Position numbers and translations under genes: made by a program
In this document: positions 55,181 to 64,000 of the stretch, piece after piece
Numbering within the stretch: position 1 is the first letter of the stretch
How the letters are laid out: each line of letters opens with the position of its first letter
Notes under the pieces: generated by a model
What the model was told of the DNA's origin: nothing
The model's input: the letters and a program-made list of their open reading frames with translations, nothing else
Database searches by the model: none
Assembly: GCA_001970955.1 (NCBI GenBank)
Contig: MPUH01000108.1
Location: 1 to 64,000, forward strand
Reading direction: 5' to 3'
From: Stentor coeruleus
Lineage: Eukaryota; Ciliophora; Heterotrichea; Heterotrichida; Stentoridae
DNA length: 64,000 nt

Positions 55181-56717
55181 CTAAAGGTCGGTTTTCTTTG
55201 AGTAGGATTTGATAAAGCTAATTATAGGAAACTTACCAATATGAGTATTTGTATAGTCATATCCTAATCTTTTATTTTTAGTAAACATTTTCAATGTTGG
55301 TACAGCTGCTAATTTGATCCCATCAACTTCATTATGTTTAATATTGATTTTCCCAAGTTCTACATCTGTTATATTTTTAGTCTCAAAAGCAGCTCTTTCA
55401 AATATTTCAAGACCTTTCATTGAGTCTACATCATCTTTTATATAAAAATATACTGCAATATTTTTATCATTAGAAAACACATATTTGTCAAAATTATCAC
55501 TAACCAAAACCCTTATCCCTTTTTCAAACTCAGGATCCGGTATTGGTTCAGATCTATAATAAGGTTTAAGTTTATTGTTTTTCCATCCCTTAATAAAATT
55601 TTCAAGTCCTTCATAAGTTAAGTCATCAGTTTTATATTTAACCAAATCGTTTCTGTTGTTTTTATATGCAAAAATAACAGCAAGAGGCTGCTTTTCTGGG
55701 CCAAAACCAAGAAACTCCTGAAAGTTTTCAGTTGAATTATCATTCAAATCAGTATTAGTAATAAGTAATTCCTCATGATAAATCTCAGCTAAATTTACTA
55801 AAGTACTATTATAAGCCCCTATTTCAGCTTCATCAACAAGTAGTACTAATGAATCATATTTCTCATTAAGAATCATCCCAATAGTATGTTTTGTCCATGG
55901 GTATATCTTTGGTGGTTTATGGCTTTCAATAAACCTAGACAAATCCAAAAATGAATCAGTCAAATTGTATGTGAATTTTTGTTTATCTGAATAATGAATA
56001 ACTATAGGTTTACCATCTTCCAATTGACTTAAACCTTCAGAATTATCCCAAATCCCAAATACTCCATAATCTAAAGTTGTATATGCTTTATGAAAAACAT
56101 CTATAAGCTCATGAGATTTCTCCCCAACATATACTGTGGCAACTTTGTTTTCTGAGAATTTTTTCAAATCTTTACTTGTTTCTATAAGAGTATATGGGGA
56201 TTCTATACGTTTTAAAATCCATGATAAAACTCCTTCTACTGTTCTGTGTCCTGTATAAGGTACTTGAATTCCATTGACAAAATAAATCAAAGTTGGGAAA
56301 GATTTGATTTTATATTTTCTTAATAACTCTTCTTGATTACCACCATCTACTATGCCTACATTCAGGTTTTTAAGCATTTTCAATTGTTTAGCAGCTTCGT
56401 AATATGATGGGGCAAAAGTTTTACAATGGCTGGGGGAAAGATTTGATTTTATATTTTCTTAATAACTCTTCTTGATTACCACCATCTACTATGCCTAAAT
56501 TCAGGTTTTTAAGCATTTTCAATTGTTTAGCAGCTTCGTAATATGATGGGGCAAAAGTTTTACAATGGCTACATGTTGGTGAAAAAAACTCAACCAAGAG
56601 ACCATTTTGCACTGATAAGGCCTCGTCAAAGTTTTCAGAGGTCAAACCCCATAGGCCTTGATGGATTTCAGTTAAAGCTGAATAACACGTGTTCAATAGG
56701 GATAAAAAGATAATCAT
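55181..56717 (-). CDS. PDI-like thioredoxin-fold protein, broken by a 139-bp duplication
   Basis: The start at 56717 gives signal peptide MIIFLSLLNTCYSALTE, then a thioredoxin domain with VEFFSPTCSHCKTFAPSYYE (active site CSHC) and VDGGNQEELLRKYKIKSFP before the frame breaks. The body resumes from the second copy of the same segment and continues with TLIYFVNGIQVPYTGHRTVE and further thioredoxin-like folds to 55181 (DLEKGIRVLVSDNF-like region, then VAAVPTLKMFTKNKR-like LAAVPTLKMFTKNKRLGYD). The break is a 139-bp tandem duplication, not a multiple of 3. If collapsed to one copy, a continuous protein of about 450 residues results. There is no KDEL-type retention end (it ends KKTDL). Probably an ER-lumen oxidoreductase; the break may be an assembly error. 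Confidence 0.8.
56295..56570. repeat. 137-bp tandem duplication inside the PDI-like gene
   Basis: 56295-56431 and 56434-56570 are identical except for C/A in CCTACATT versus CCTAAATT, with GG between. It destroys the reading frame of an otherwise good gene. The near identity and the frame damage favour an unmerged overlap, as at the N-joins, over a real duplication. Confidence 0.9.
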
Positions 56718-57200
56718 TATAAAGTTTATTATGAAAATGTTATAGAATTTGGGTATTAAAATTAGTTTTGGATAATTTTCAGGTAAAAGGATTGATGTAA
56801 GAATGTTTAGAGTATTTTGAATGGGTTTGAATTAATTATGATTTCAGGTTTTTGGGGTTGAGATATAGTGATTTAGCTTATTGGCTTTTATGTAAAATTT
56901 GGTGCATATTACTAAATTTCAAATAATGCAAATAAAACTAATAGTTAAAAATAAACATATTTTATTTTAATTAAAAAACAAAAGGAAATTATTAAATTAA
57001 AAAAATGCCATTAAAATAATAGCCAAAACTAAACATAATTTTATTTACATTATAAAACAATAGTAAATTATAAAATAAAAAAATTCTCATTCAATTAATA
57101 TATAACTAATAATTAAATATAATCATATCTATCATTCATTAATTAAATGCCCAACAAAAAATTTTTATCTTAAATCAATTACATTCATAATTTCATTATA
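56718..57200. other. Intergenic region
   Basis: 483 bp of very AT-rich sequence between two minus-strand genes. Nothing recognised. Confidence 0.5.
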
Positions 57201-58244
57201 TTAATCATTTTCTATCTCATCACTAGTTACACTCGCAGTTAATGTTAAAGGAGAAATTTTTAAGGCTAAAGGCCATAAATCTTCTCTAGAAATCATCTTT
57301 GGAGAAGGGGGTTTATACACATTTGGTATTATTTGAATATAAGAGCTCAAGCAAGGCCATATAGAAGTAGTAAGGGCATTTAATTCTAAATCAGCTCTTA
57401 AAACAAATAAAATTTCAAAAGCTGGGCCAATCCTCGAATAAATCTTATTAAGTGGAGCTGATAAATAAGGTAAGTCTATAACAGCCTCATAAACATAAAC
57501 ATCATCTCTAAAAGGTTCAATTTTAACAGGTACTTGCATATGATAAAAATCTAAAATATTAGTCAATACAATAGAATCTTTATTTTTGATATTCAAAATG
57601 CAAGATAAAGTTAATGTTAAACTTTTTGAAGCTATTGAAGACCTACTGTTATCAATTTCTATACTCACAATAGCTGGATGAGATGATGAATAATAATTTG
57701 TTGGATGTTTTATAGAAATATTAATATATCCACGTTTACAACAGCATAAACTACGTAAAGGGAATTCTTGGAAAACTTCTTGATTTTTTATTTCTTTTTG
57801 AGGATTTGGCAAGATTAATAAAGGAACTTTGGCACTTCCTAATAGTAATTTTTTATGAGTTATTAATTTTGCGGTTATTGTATATGTTATTGATGCTTGT
57901 ATATGAGTAGTTGTAAAATCTAATGATGCATCAAGTTCTTCAGGAAGAATTATTGTAAAAGGGATGCTGTAATTATTTCGCTTTATACCTTCTTCCCATG
58001 TTAAGAGAACTATTTTTAGACTGTGAAGTTTGTGTTTTTGTATAGTTTCTCTTTCTTGCTTTGAAGCCTGGATTTTTTTAACAGTTTCTCTTCCTTTGAA
58101 ACATAAGATTAGAGTTGAAGGAGGAAGTATGTGCTGGACTAAAATATGCACTAAACCTTCTACTTCTTCACCTCCAGTATAAGAACTATTCTTGATTTTC
58201 ACGGCAAGCTTCCCTCCTGCTTCAAGTGATACCTGCTGACCCAT
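57201..58244 (-). CDS. Arrestin-domain protein 3 (inverted paralogue)
   Basis: 347 residues starting MGQQVSLEAGGKLAVKIKNS, again with an acylation-type Gly2. It is related to the two arrestin-like genes at 52.8-55.1 kb: YTGGEEVEGLVHILVQHILP, STLILCFKGRETVKKI, KRNNYSIPFTIILPEELDAS and the C-lobe with IDLPYLSAPLNKIYSRIGPA correspond to them. It is more diverged, and the MCCGEYP motif is missing (LTTSIWPCLSSYIQIIPNVY instead). It lies on the opposite strand, beyond the PDI-like gene, so the cluster has been rearranged after duplication. Same presumed adaptor role. Confidence 0.87.
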   Translation of the reverse strand: MGQQVSLEAGGKLAVKIKNSSYTGGEEVEGLVHILVQHILPPSTLILCFKGRETVKKIQASKQERETIQKHKLHSLKIVLLTWEEGIKRNNYSIPFTIILPEELDASLDFTTTHIQASITYTITAKLITHKKLLLGSAKVPLLILPNPQKEIKNQEVFQEFPLRSLCCCKRGYINISIKHPTNYYSSSHPAIVSIEIDNSRSSIASKSLTLTLSCILNIKNKDSIVLTNILDFYHMQVPVKIEPFRDDVYVYEAVIDLPYLSAPLNKIYSRIGPAFEILFVLRADLELNALTTSIWPCLSSYIQIIPNVYKPPSPKMISREDLWPLALKISPLTLTASVTSDEIEND

Positions 58245-59037
58245 ATTTATGACCTATATATATAATTAGGTAAAAAATCATGTTTGTTAGTGATTACAAT
58301 AAAAAATTTAGCATTATCAATTCGCCTTTTTTTTTAAGTTTCTTATTGTCTAAAACTTATTTTATTATTATATCTTATGCTTATATTCTTAGTAAAAATA
58401 GTTTTTTTATACTAAAAAGCATAATTTTTTTCTAGAAGGTTGTTGATTTATATTTTTATATTTGACCAATTTTATATAAGATTCTCTTATTATTCATAAT
58501 GCGATTACAATGTGGATATAGTTAAAGTAATTTAGATCTGATGAGATATTATTTTAATATTTATTATATTTAGATGTATTTGTAAGGGTTAATGAGTAGG
58601 CTCATGAATAATTTTTATTGTTATACAACCATAGTTTAAATAAAAAATCTGTTATGCTTACTGCAAGTTTTGATTAAAAAAACTAAATCTTTCAAACTAC
58701 ATAAACTTATCTCTATATCAATATTATTTCTTTGGGATATTATAAATTTCTTATTTTTAATTATCTTTTAATTCTCACACTTATCAAAATTAAAAATTCA
58801 GATTGCATTCCTAATTGTAGCTAAGAGGCTTATCTTAAGTTATCAGTAAACCAAAATTTATGTTATTCAATCTATTTATATTATTAAAATCATAAATAAT
58901 TACAAAATATTTATCTTCATATTAACCTTTTACAATATATTTTATCTTAATCAATCATCTAATAAATAAATTCTATAACTTTCAAATCTTTAACTGAGAC
59001 TCGAAATCCAAAAAATGTTATTATACGAAATATTTAA
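58245..59037. other. Divergent intergenic region
   Basis: 793 bp between divergent starts. AT-rich, with homopolymer runs and nothing recognised. Confidence 0.5.
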
Positions 59038-59550
59038 ATGGCCGATGATGGGGGAAGCATCAAACTAAGAAACTTAATTATCCGAGACACCTACAAAGAA
59101 CGTTGGCTAAAAGATAAAATCCTAGTAAAAGAAAACGAACGCAAAAATCGTCTTGAAATACTAAAAAGGTCAGCAATCAGATTTTCCAATAGCCCTTTCG
59201 CTGTAAATGTTTTAGCCCTTGACGAAATTAGTGAGTATAAACGAAATTTTATCAAAAAAGTACAAAAAAACCTAAAATCAGGCAAACCCAAACGTAAAAC
59301 TTCGAAAACTCGCCAGGAAAAATTTTTAGCCAAACTCCGAAACGAAGTTAAAGTAATAGAAAACAGTAAAATCCAAATAGATGAGAAAAAACTTAAAGCT
59401 GGTATAAATGATAAGCATCAATTATTATATACAATAAAATCTTCAAAGAAATCTAAACAGAAATCCCGAGAAAGTGATGGAGTGTTTGGAGTTTCCAGGG
59501 GTATTCAAAGCCATACATCGAAATCAGGGAACAATTCTTATATGTTTTGA
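59038..59550 (+). CDS. Small basic protein, unknown
   Basis: 170 residues, rich in Lys/Arg, starting MADDGGSIKLRNLIIRDTYK. Helical basic stretches (KDKILVKENERKNRLEILKR, FIKKVQKNLKSGKPKRKTSK) suggest nucleic-acid or microtubule binding. The middle ALDEISEYKRNFIKKVQ is amphipathic. The tail is Ser-rich and ends NNSYMF followed by TGA. No domain is recognised. Higher GC than its surroundings and a clean frame support it as a gene. Confidence 0.6.
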   Translation: MADDGGSIKLRNLIIRDTYKERWLKDKILVKENERKNRLEILKRSAIRFSNSPFAVNVLALDEISEYKRNFIKKVQKNLKSGKPKRKTSKTRQEKFLAKLRNEVKVIENSKIQIDEKKLKAGINDKHQLLYTIKSSKKSKQKSRESDGVFGVSRGIQSHTSKSGNNSYMF

Positions 59551-59665
59551 TATATTAGGTATGTAAATATATGTAATTTAAGTTAAATATTATAGTTTAT
59601 TTAGGAAATACTTAGAGGGTTAAAATGTATAAGGAGACACCATTTTTTATGGTCTGAATATAAAA

Positions 59666-59833
59666 ATGACTAACCATCTCTGGAATACTCATCCTAAAGG
59701 CAATTCGAAAGGATCAAGATCTTGTAGGGTTTGTAACGGAAGAAATGGGCTTATTCGTAAGTATGATTTGATGGTATGCAGAAGATGCTTTAGAGAACAA
59801 GCTGAACAGATTGGCTTTAAGAAATATAGATAA
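59666..59833 (+). CDS. RPS29: Ribosomal protein uS14 (RPS29)
   Basis: 55 residues: [40 protein letters not shown] and [15 protein letters not shown], then TAA. All four zinc ligands (CxxC...CxxC) and the GLIRKY core of cytosolic uS14 are present, and the length matches the family (56 in human). The gene is compact, with its ATG in an A-rich leader, and has no intron. It sits 115 bp after the previous gene on the same strand. uS14 is a zinc-binding 40S protein in the head of the small subunit. Confidence 0.95.
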   Translation: MTNHLWNTHPKGNSKGSRSCRVCNGRNGLIRKYDLMVCRRCFREQAEQIGFKKYR

Positions 59834-59933
59834 GTAAACATAGAACTTATAACCTTTAAGTTGTTTTGTAGTTAGTTTAATATCCTGAAGATATCATTGA
59901 TGATTTAATAAAAGAAAAAACACGGAGGCTGAG

Positions 59934-60023
59934 ATGGAGATGAACATATCAAAAAAATTTAAAAATAATTTTGGCAGGCTTTGTGGGATATGTGCTAAAG
60001 GATTTATTATTAAAAAGGTATAA
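59934..60023 (+). CDS. Possible 29-residue CxxC peptide
   Basis: MEMNISKKFKNNFGRLCGIC then AKGFIIKKV and TAA. GRLCGICAKGFIIKK resembles the start of the zinc knuckle of the uS14 gene just upstream ([16 protein letters not shown]). It may be the remnant of a partial duplication of that gene, or chance. No second CxxC is present. Confidence 0.2.
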   Translation: MEMNISKKFKNNFGRLCGICAKGFIIKKV

Positions 60024-60053
60024 GTATTTGTAATAAATATACCAAAGGGCTAA

Positions 60054-60464
60054 ACTACAAATATTATATTATAGATAATCTATTTCTAAAACAATAAAAC
60101 AAGTTTTTAAGTTCAATGCTTTTTGGCTGATTTCAATCAATAATTTTTCATTCTCTTGATAATCTCAAAAATATACGCTAAACCTTACTTCTCCTCTACA
60201 AAACTATTATCTCTTTATTATCCTAACATAATCAGCCTTCTTATCAATTCCCTTTAGNACTACAAATATTATATTATAGATAATCTATTTCTAAAACAAT
60301 AAAACAAGTTTTTAAGTTCAATTGCTTTTTGGCTGATTTCAATCAATAATTTTTCATTCTCTTGATAATCTCAAAAATATACGCTAAACCTATCTTCTCC
60401 TCTACAAAACTATTATCTCTTTATTATCCTAACATAATCAGCCTTCTTATCAATTCCCTTTAAC
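60054..60464. repeat. About 204-bp direct repeat flanking a single N
   Basis: Sequence from 60054 (ACTACAAATATTATATTATA) to just before N60258 recurs from 60259 to about 60464 with a few differences, such as one extra T and a swapped TA. It has the same character as the joins at 12799 and 43473, an unmerged contig overlap. Confidence 0.88.
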
Positions 60465-60515
60465 CAACCTAACTGTCTTATATATAATTCTTTTAATTTA
60501 ATACGTAAAACAATT

Positions 60516-63500
60516 TCAGTTATTCCGCAAACTCAATCTCTCTAAATTTCCCACCAAAGTTTTCAGCCAAGAAGTCAAATTCGGGTTCTTTCTCGCCAAA
60601 TCTTCAATAAACCCTTGCATTTTTTCGCTTTTAGGGTCGAAATTCATCGTCAAAAATGAGTTTATCTTATCTTCAATATACCTTAAAACCAGCTCAAACT
60701 CTTTAACTCGTTTTTGGAAATTTTTTCTATCACTTTCCTTTTTCTTAGTCATTTTTTCCAGTTCCTCAGTCAGATTTTTCATATGTACAGTTTCGAAATT
60801 ACTATCTTTAGCTGACCCAAGTTCTTTTTCAAGACTTGCAATCATTTCATTTTTCTGACTTATCAACCTTTCTAAATGGCTTGCATAGTTCCCAGGAGAT
60901 TTATTAGCCTCTCTTCTTTGCAGTTCATTTTTCATATCATAATTTTCCGACAAGCATACTTTTAGTCTTTCTTCAAGATCTTTTATTCTTGAACTTGCCC
61001 TTAATGTTTGATCTCTTTCAGGTGTAGTTTGTCCTAATGCGTCAATAAGTTTAGATTCAGATTTAGTAAGTTTTTCTTGTAAAATTTGAATTGAATGATA
61101 TTGTTCGTTAATAATCTCTTTCAATTCTAAGATTTTAGAACTTGGGTCAAGAAGTTTTGACTCTTTAACTACAGCTTCAAGTTCTAGTTTCAGATTAGAA
61201 ATTTCTCTAAGATTACATTCTTTAACATCTTCAAGTTGTTGTGTTTTCGCTAATAATATCCCTTGAGTTTTATCCAGTTCATTTCTGAGTATGTTGCAAT
61301 TTTCATCTAATTTATATTTTTCATCATTTAATTTGTTAACATAATCAGTCAAAGCTGTAATTTTTTCCTCATTTGCTGTGTTTTCATTAAGCACAGTTCT
61401 AAGTTTTATTTTTTCTTCTTTTTCTTTATAAGCTATTTCTGTAAGATACCTGTTTTCTTCTTGGATTTTTTCAAGGTCGGACTCAAAAAGTTTATTTTTT
61501 TCTATTTTATCTTCCAAAGATTTTTGGTACTGAAGCAAATCGTAGTTATTTTGGTTTATCCTATCAACATATCTTTTTTCATTATCTTTTAATATGAGTA
61601 TTTTCTGGACAATTATTTTCCCTTGTTCGCTTATTTCATTAACAATATTCTCGCTTTCTGGTATAATACTTAATCTTTCACCTTTTTCATTTGGAATCTG
61701 ACATGGGTGAACTTCTCCCAAATGTTTATCAACACATACAATAGTTGCATTTGATCTATACAAAAGCTTAGAAATACTATCTTTTTCATCTTCTAAAGAT
61801 TTTATTATCATTTGCATTTTATCTAAAGCTTCTTCACTTGATATAATATGTTCTTTTAATTGATCATTTTCTTGTCTTAATCCATGGATTTTTTCATGAG
61901 TCATTCCTAAGGTCGAATACATAGTTTTTTGGCTATTTGGTAATATGTCTTGGCTTATAAGATTATAAGTATTTGTTAATTCTTGGGTTAAAAAATCGAT
62001 TTTTGATTGAAGTTCTTTCATGCAGTTATCTGCATTTTTTGAATACTCGTCAAATTGCATGTTTTTAAAATGGAGCATTTTTTGCAAGTCTTTTATGCAA
62101 GTGTTAAGTCTTAGGTTTTTCTCTGAGAGTTCGATAATCCGTTGTTCAAGTTCTTCATTTCTCATAATCCACCTTTCGGTTTCTGCTCTGGATAAAGTTG
62201 TTATTTTGTTTATGTTATTTAAGAGATTTTTTAAGTTTTGGCCTTCAGTGTTTATGATGTTGTTTACTAAAGACTTGAGTTTGTTTTCTCGGTTTAAAGA
62301 TTCTTGAAGCTGCTCGTTTAGACTTTCTTTTGTAATTTCTGCGTTTTTCAGTTCTGGTTTTTCTGGTTTGTTTGGTTTGGATGCATTTGTCAAGCTAGTC
62401 AAATGCCTTATCATGTTTTCAGCTTGTTTTTTCAAATGCTGATATTCCTGATCTTTATTGGATATAGTTCTTTCAAGGTCTTCAGTCAATTTTTGTAGAT
62501 TCTCATCTTTTTTCTTACATTGATCTTCAAGTTCTTGTATACGAATACAAGCTTGAGTGAATTCTTCAACACGTTTTTTGTTTATAGCATCAATTTCGCT
62601 TAGTTTTTGTTCCAGTTCTTCCAATGTTAGTTCTAAGTTGTTTTTTTCTTGGGATTGCTGAAGGAGAACTATATTAAGCTGATTGACTTGGTTTTCATAT
62701 TGTTCCATAGCTTGAGCGTACTTGTTTTTCAGAGTTAGCAACTCATCTCTAAGCCTTTCTTCAGTTTTTTTCATAATTTCAATATCAGACCTTTTCTTTT
62801 CAACTCCAGTTTTCGTTTTGACGAGATTCCTGTTTTCTTTTTTCAAACCATCGTTTTCGTTTGTTACTTTTTCAAGGTCCTTAGCAAGTTTTTCACACTC
62901 AGCATTGAGTTTTTTAATTATATTTTGTGCTCTATCCAAAGCTGAGTTCTTTTTTCTTATTTCCTCTTCGTATTCATCGATAAACCCACTTAGTTTTATC
63001 ACTTGAGAAGACTCGCTTTCAAGTTTTTTCATCAAATCAGCATTTGAGCCTTCTAACTTTTTATGACTTTCCTGCAAATAGTTCATTTGCTTTAAAAAAT
63101 TTTCCCTTTCATGATCAAATTCCTCTGAATGCTCCCTAGGCTGGGCATTTAATTCTTCTGCTATTTCATCATGAGCCGCTTTTAATTCTTCATACATCTC
63201 TTTAAACCTCTGTAATTCAGAATTAGGACTTACTCTTAATTGTTCTTCTAAATCTCTAACCTTCTCTTTTAATCTCATACAATTTTCACAAGGCTTCGAA
63301 TGTTCTCTCTGATAACTTAAATCTTCCAGCATTTCCTGGACGTTTAAAAATTCTAAGTTCAAATCATTATATTTTTGTGTTAATTTGTTAACTTTTTCCC
63401 TTTCTTTTTCATATTTTTGTGCCAGTGAGCCTTGGACTTCTTGTACTTGTATTTTTTGACATCTCGATATTATGGCCCGCTCGTTTTCAAATGATTGTTG

Positions 63501-63821
63501 TTGTAGTTGTTTGAAGGCCGCCAAAATTTTCAGTACTGAGGCAAATGGAGAAGAGTAATCAGTTAGCCCTGCATGTTGTGTTGTAAGAAATCGAGGTGTG
63601 TATTCTTCTAAGTCTTCTAGGTCTGGGAATTTTTTACTGAGAAATTCTTCTTGCATCGATATTTGTGTTTTGAATACTTTTTCTATATCATGAAGTTCAT
63701 CGTTTATTATTGTATACTCGATATTTTTTTCTTTACGGAAATACGCTTGTTTGAGCCATTCTTTGATTAAGACTTGACGTAAGGAGGAAATTTCTTGTAA
63801 TAAGTTTTGCCGACTGGACAT
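60516..63821 (-). CDS. Very long coiled-coil protein
   Basis: 1101 residues, almost entirely heptad coiled coil with few breaks. The N-terminal 130 residues (LRQVLIKEWLKQAYFRKEKN, FPDLEDLEEYTPRFLTTQHA) are less coiled. Typical stretches are QKYEKEREKVNKLTQKYNDL, LEEQLRVSPNSELQRFKEMY, NLELTLEELEQKLSEIDAIN and LEERLKVCLSENYDMKNELQ. A CENCMRLKEKV segment lies near residue 178. No motor, kinase or membrane segment is visible. Such proteins are centrosomal/basal-body, transition-zone or cortical-fibre scaffolds. Identification needs a profile search. The gene is intronless and starts MSSRQNLLQEISSLRQVLIK at 63821. It ends about 180 bp before the end of the window. Confidence 0.82.
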   Translation of the reverse strand: MSSRQNLLQEISSLRQVLIKEWLKQAYFRKEKNIEYTIINDELHDIEKVFKTQISMQEEFLSKKFPDLEDLEEYTPRFLTTQHAGLTDYSSPFASVLKILAAFKQLQQQSFENERAIISRCQKIQVQEVQGSLAQKYEKEREKVNKLTQKYNDLNLEFLNVQEMLEDLSYQREHSKPCENCMRLKEKVRDLEEQLRVSPNSELQRFKEMYEELKAAHDEIAEELNAQPREHSEEFDHERENFLKQMNYLQESHKKLEGSNADLMKKLESESSQVIKLSGFIDEYEEEIRKKNSALDRAQNIIKKLNAECEKLAKDLEKVTNENDGLKKENRNLVKTKTGVEKKRSDIEIMKKTEERLRDELLTLKNKYAQAMEQYENQVNQLNIVLLQQSQEKNNLELTLEELEQKLSEIDAINKKRVEEFTQACIRIQELEDQCKKKDENLQKLTEDLERTISNKDQEYQHLKKQAENMIRHLTSLTNASKPNKPEKPELKNAEITKESLNEQLQESLNRENKLKSLVNNIINTEGQNLKNLLNNINKITTLSRAETERWIMRNEELEQRIIELSEKNLRLNTCIKDLQKMLHFKNMQFDEYSKNADNCMKELQSKIDFLTQELTNTYNLISQDILPNSQKTMYSTLGMTHEKIHGLRQENDQLKEHIISSEEALDKMQMIIKSLEDEKDSISKLLYRSNATIVCVDKHLGEVHPCQIPNEKGERLSIIPESENIVNEISEQGKIIVQKILILKDNEKRYVDRINQNNYDLLQYQKSLEDKIEKNKLFESDLEKIQEENRYLTEIAYKEKEEKIKLRTVLNENTANEEKITALTDYVNKLNDEKYKLDENCNILRNELDKTQGILLAKTQQLEDVKECNLREISNLKLELEAVVKESKLLDPSSKILELKEIINEQYHSIQILQEKLTKSESKLIDALGQTTPERDQTLRASSRIKDLEERLKVCLSENYDMKNELQRREANKSPGNYASHLERLISQKNEMIASLEKELGSAKDSNFETVHMKNLTEELEKMTKKKESDRKNFQKRVKEFELVLRYIEDKINSFLTMNFDPKSEKMQGFIEDLARKNPNLTSWLKTLVGNLERLSLRNN

Positions 63822-64000
63822 TTTTATTTATTAAAATTTTTAGGGAATTATTGTGCGTGTTGAGGATTTTTAGAGATTTTGTTGGGAGTTTAAAGGTTTT
63901 TATTGGTGGGAGATAGGGTTTTTTGGGAGGGTGAGGGCTGGGAATATTGAAAGAGCTGAAAATTAGAGATTAGATAGTAGTTAGAGTAGGGTTTTAGTTA
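63822..64000. other. Upstream edge of the window
   Basis: A T/G-leaning stretch upstream of the coiled-coil start, with runs such as GGGTTTTTTGGGAGGG. It is not a telomere-type tandem repeat. Presumed promoter of the coiled-coil gene. Confidence 0.4.

Larger units (their letters stand above)
59834..60515. other. Convergent region with a short CxxC frame and an N-join
   Basis: 682 bp between convergent 3' ends. Besides the frame at 59934 and the N-join at 60258 it shows PEDIIDDLIKEKTRRLRWR at 59885-59938, which is coding-like, then TGA. The rest is AT-rich. Confidence 0.4.

Noticed and set aside
1-64000. Blepharisma-type code (TGA = Trp)
   Set aside because: TGA ends genes cleanly at 34914-34916 and 59548-59550, and conserved Trp positions in AGL, PKG and PARG use TGG.
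1-64000. tRNA genes
   Set aside because: No convincing cloverleaf or T-loop (GGTTCRANNCC-like) context was found by eye; a covariance search would be decisive.
63900-64000. Telomere at the window end
   Set aside because: The G/T-rich stretch is irregular, not a tandem telomere repeat.

Overview
The window looks like macronuclear DNA of a heterotrich ciliate, very probably Stentor or a close relative. It is strongly AT-rich and gene-dense, with short intergenic gaps. Five ordinary introns are visible as spliceosomal introns of exactly 15 nt (GTA...AG with an A six bases from the 3' end), which is the hallmark of Stentor. The code is standard: TAA, TAG and TGA all end genes (TGA ends the genes at 34914 and 59550), and Trp is TGG, which argues against the Blepharisma code. 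Three single-N joins are each flanked by a directly repeated block, so the assembly carries unmerged contig overlaps.

Layout. 1-3.4 kb: gene-poor, with coding-like relics. 3.4-18.5 kb: ESCRT-III Vps2/CHMP2, glycogen debranching enzyme, cGMP-dependent protein kinase, a small voltage-sensor-like membrane protein, a CDPK and a coiled-coil protein. 19.4-26.7 kb (+ strand): a helical-repeat protein, a Cys/His-rich coiled-coil protein, poly(ADP-ribose) glycohydrolase and a pseudokinase. 27-33.6 kb (- strand): an acylated EF-hand-like protein, SPEF2/CPC1 (central-pair ciliary protein), a C2HC-like protein and an EF-hand protein with a long SP-x-R tail. 33.7-43 kb: FYVE protein, coiled coils, MRM1-type rRNA methyltransferase, a MYND-finger protein kinase, eL36, a helical protein and uL6. 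44.2-47.6 kb: the micro-intron gene. 48.9-52.1 kb: a charged protein, an LRR protein and a B-box/LRR protein. 52.8-58.2 kb: three arrestin-like genes around a PDI-like thioredoxin protein. 59-64 kb: a basic protein, uS14/RPS29 and an 1101-residue coiled-coil protein.

The most unusual feature is 45003-47455. About 118 intron-like units of 14-17 nt (mostly exactly 15) lie head to tail, separated by 0 nt, by a single 3-nt micro-exon, or occasionally by a longer exon. Each unit starts GT (rarely GC), ends AG, and usually keeps an A six bases from its end. If every unit is removed, all the intervening exons, including three longer ones, join in one continuous phase-1 reading frame. That frame encodes a plausible multi-pass membrane protein and ends at TAA 47562. 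It would be a gene in which almost every codon is interrupted by a minimal intron. A second oddity is a set of coding-like stretches (600-1140, 35789-35941, 47635-48660) whose only interruptions, or nearly so, are TAA/TAG codons at positions that read naturally as Gln.

Functionally the recognisable genes cover cilia (SPEF2, coiled coils), second-messenger signalling (PKG, CDPK, MYND-kinase, EF-hand proteins, arrestin-like adaptors), endosomal sorting (Vps2, FYVE), ribosomes and glycogen metabolism. There is no sign of operons; neighbours are independent genes on both strands.
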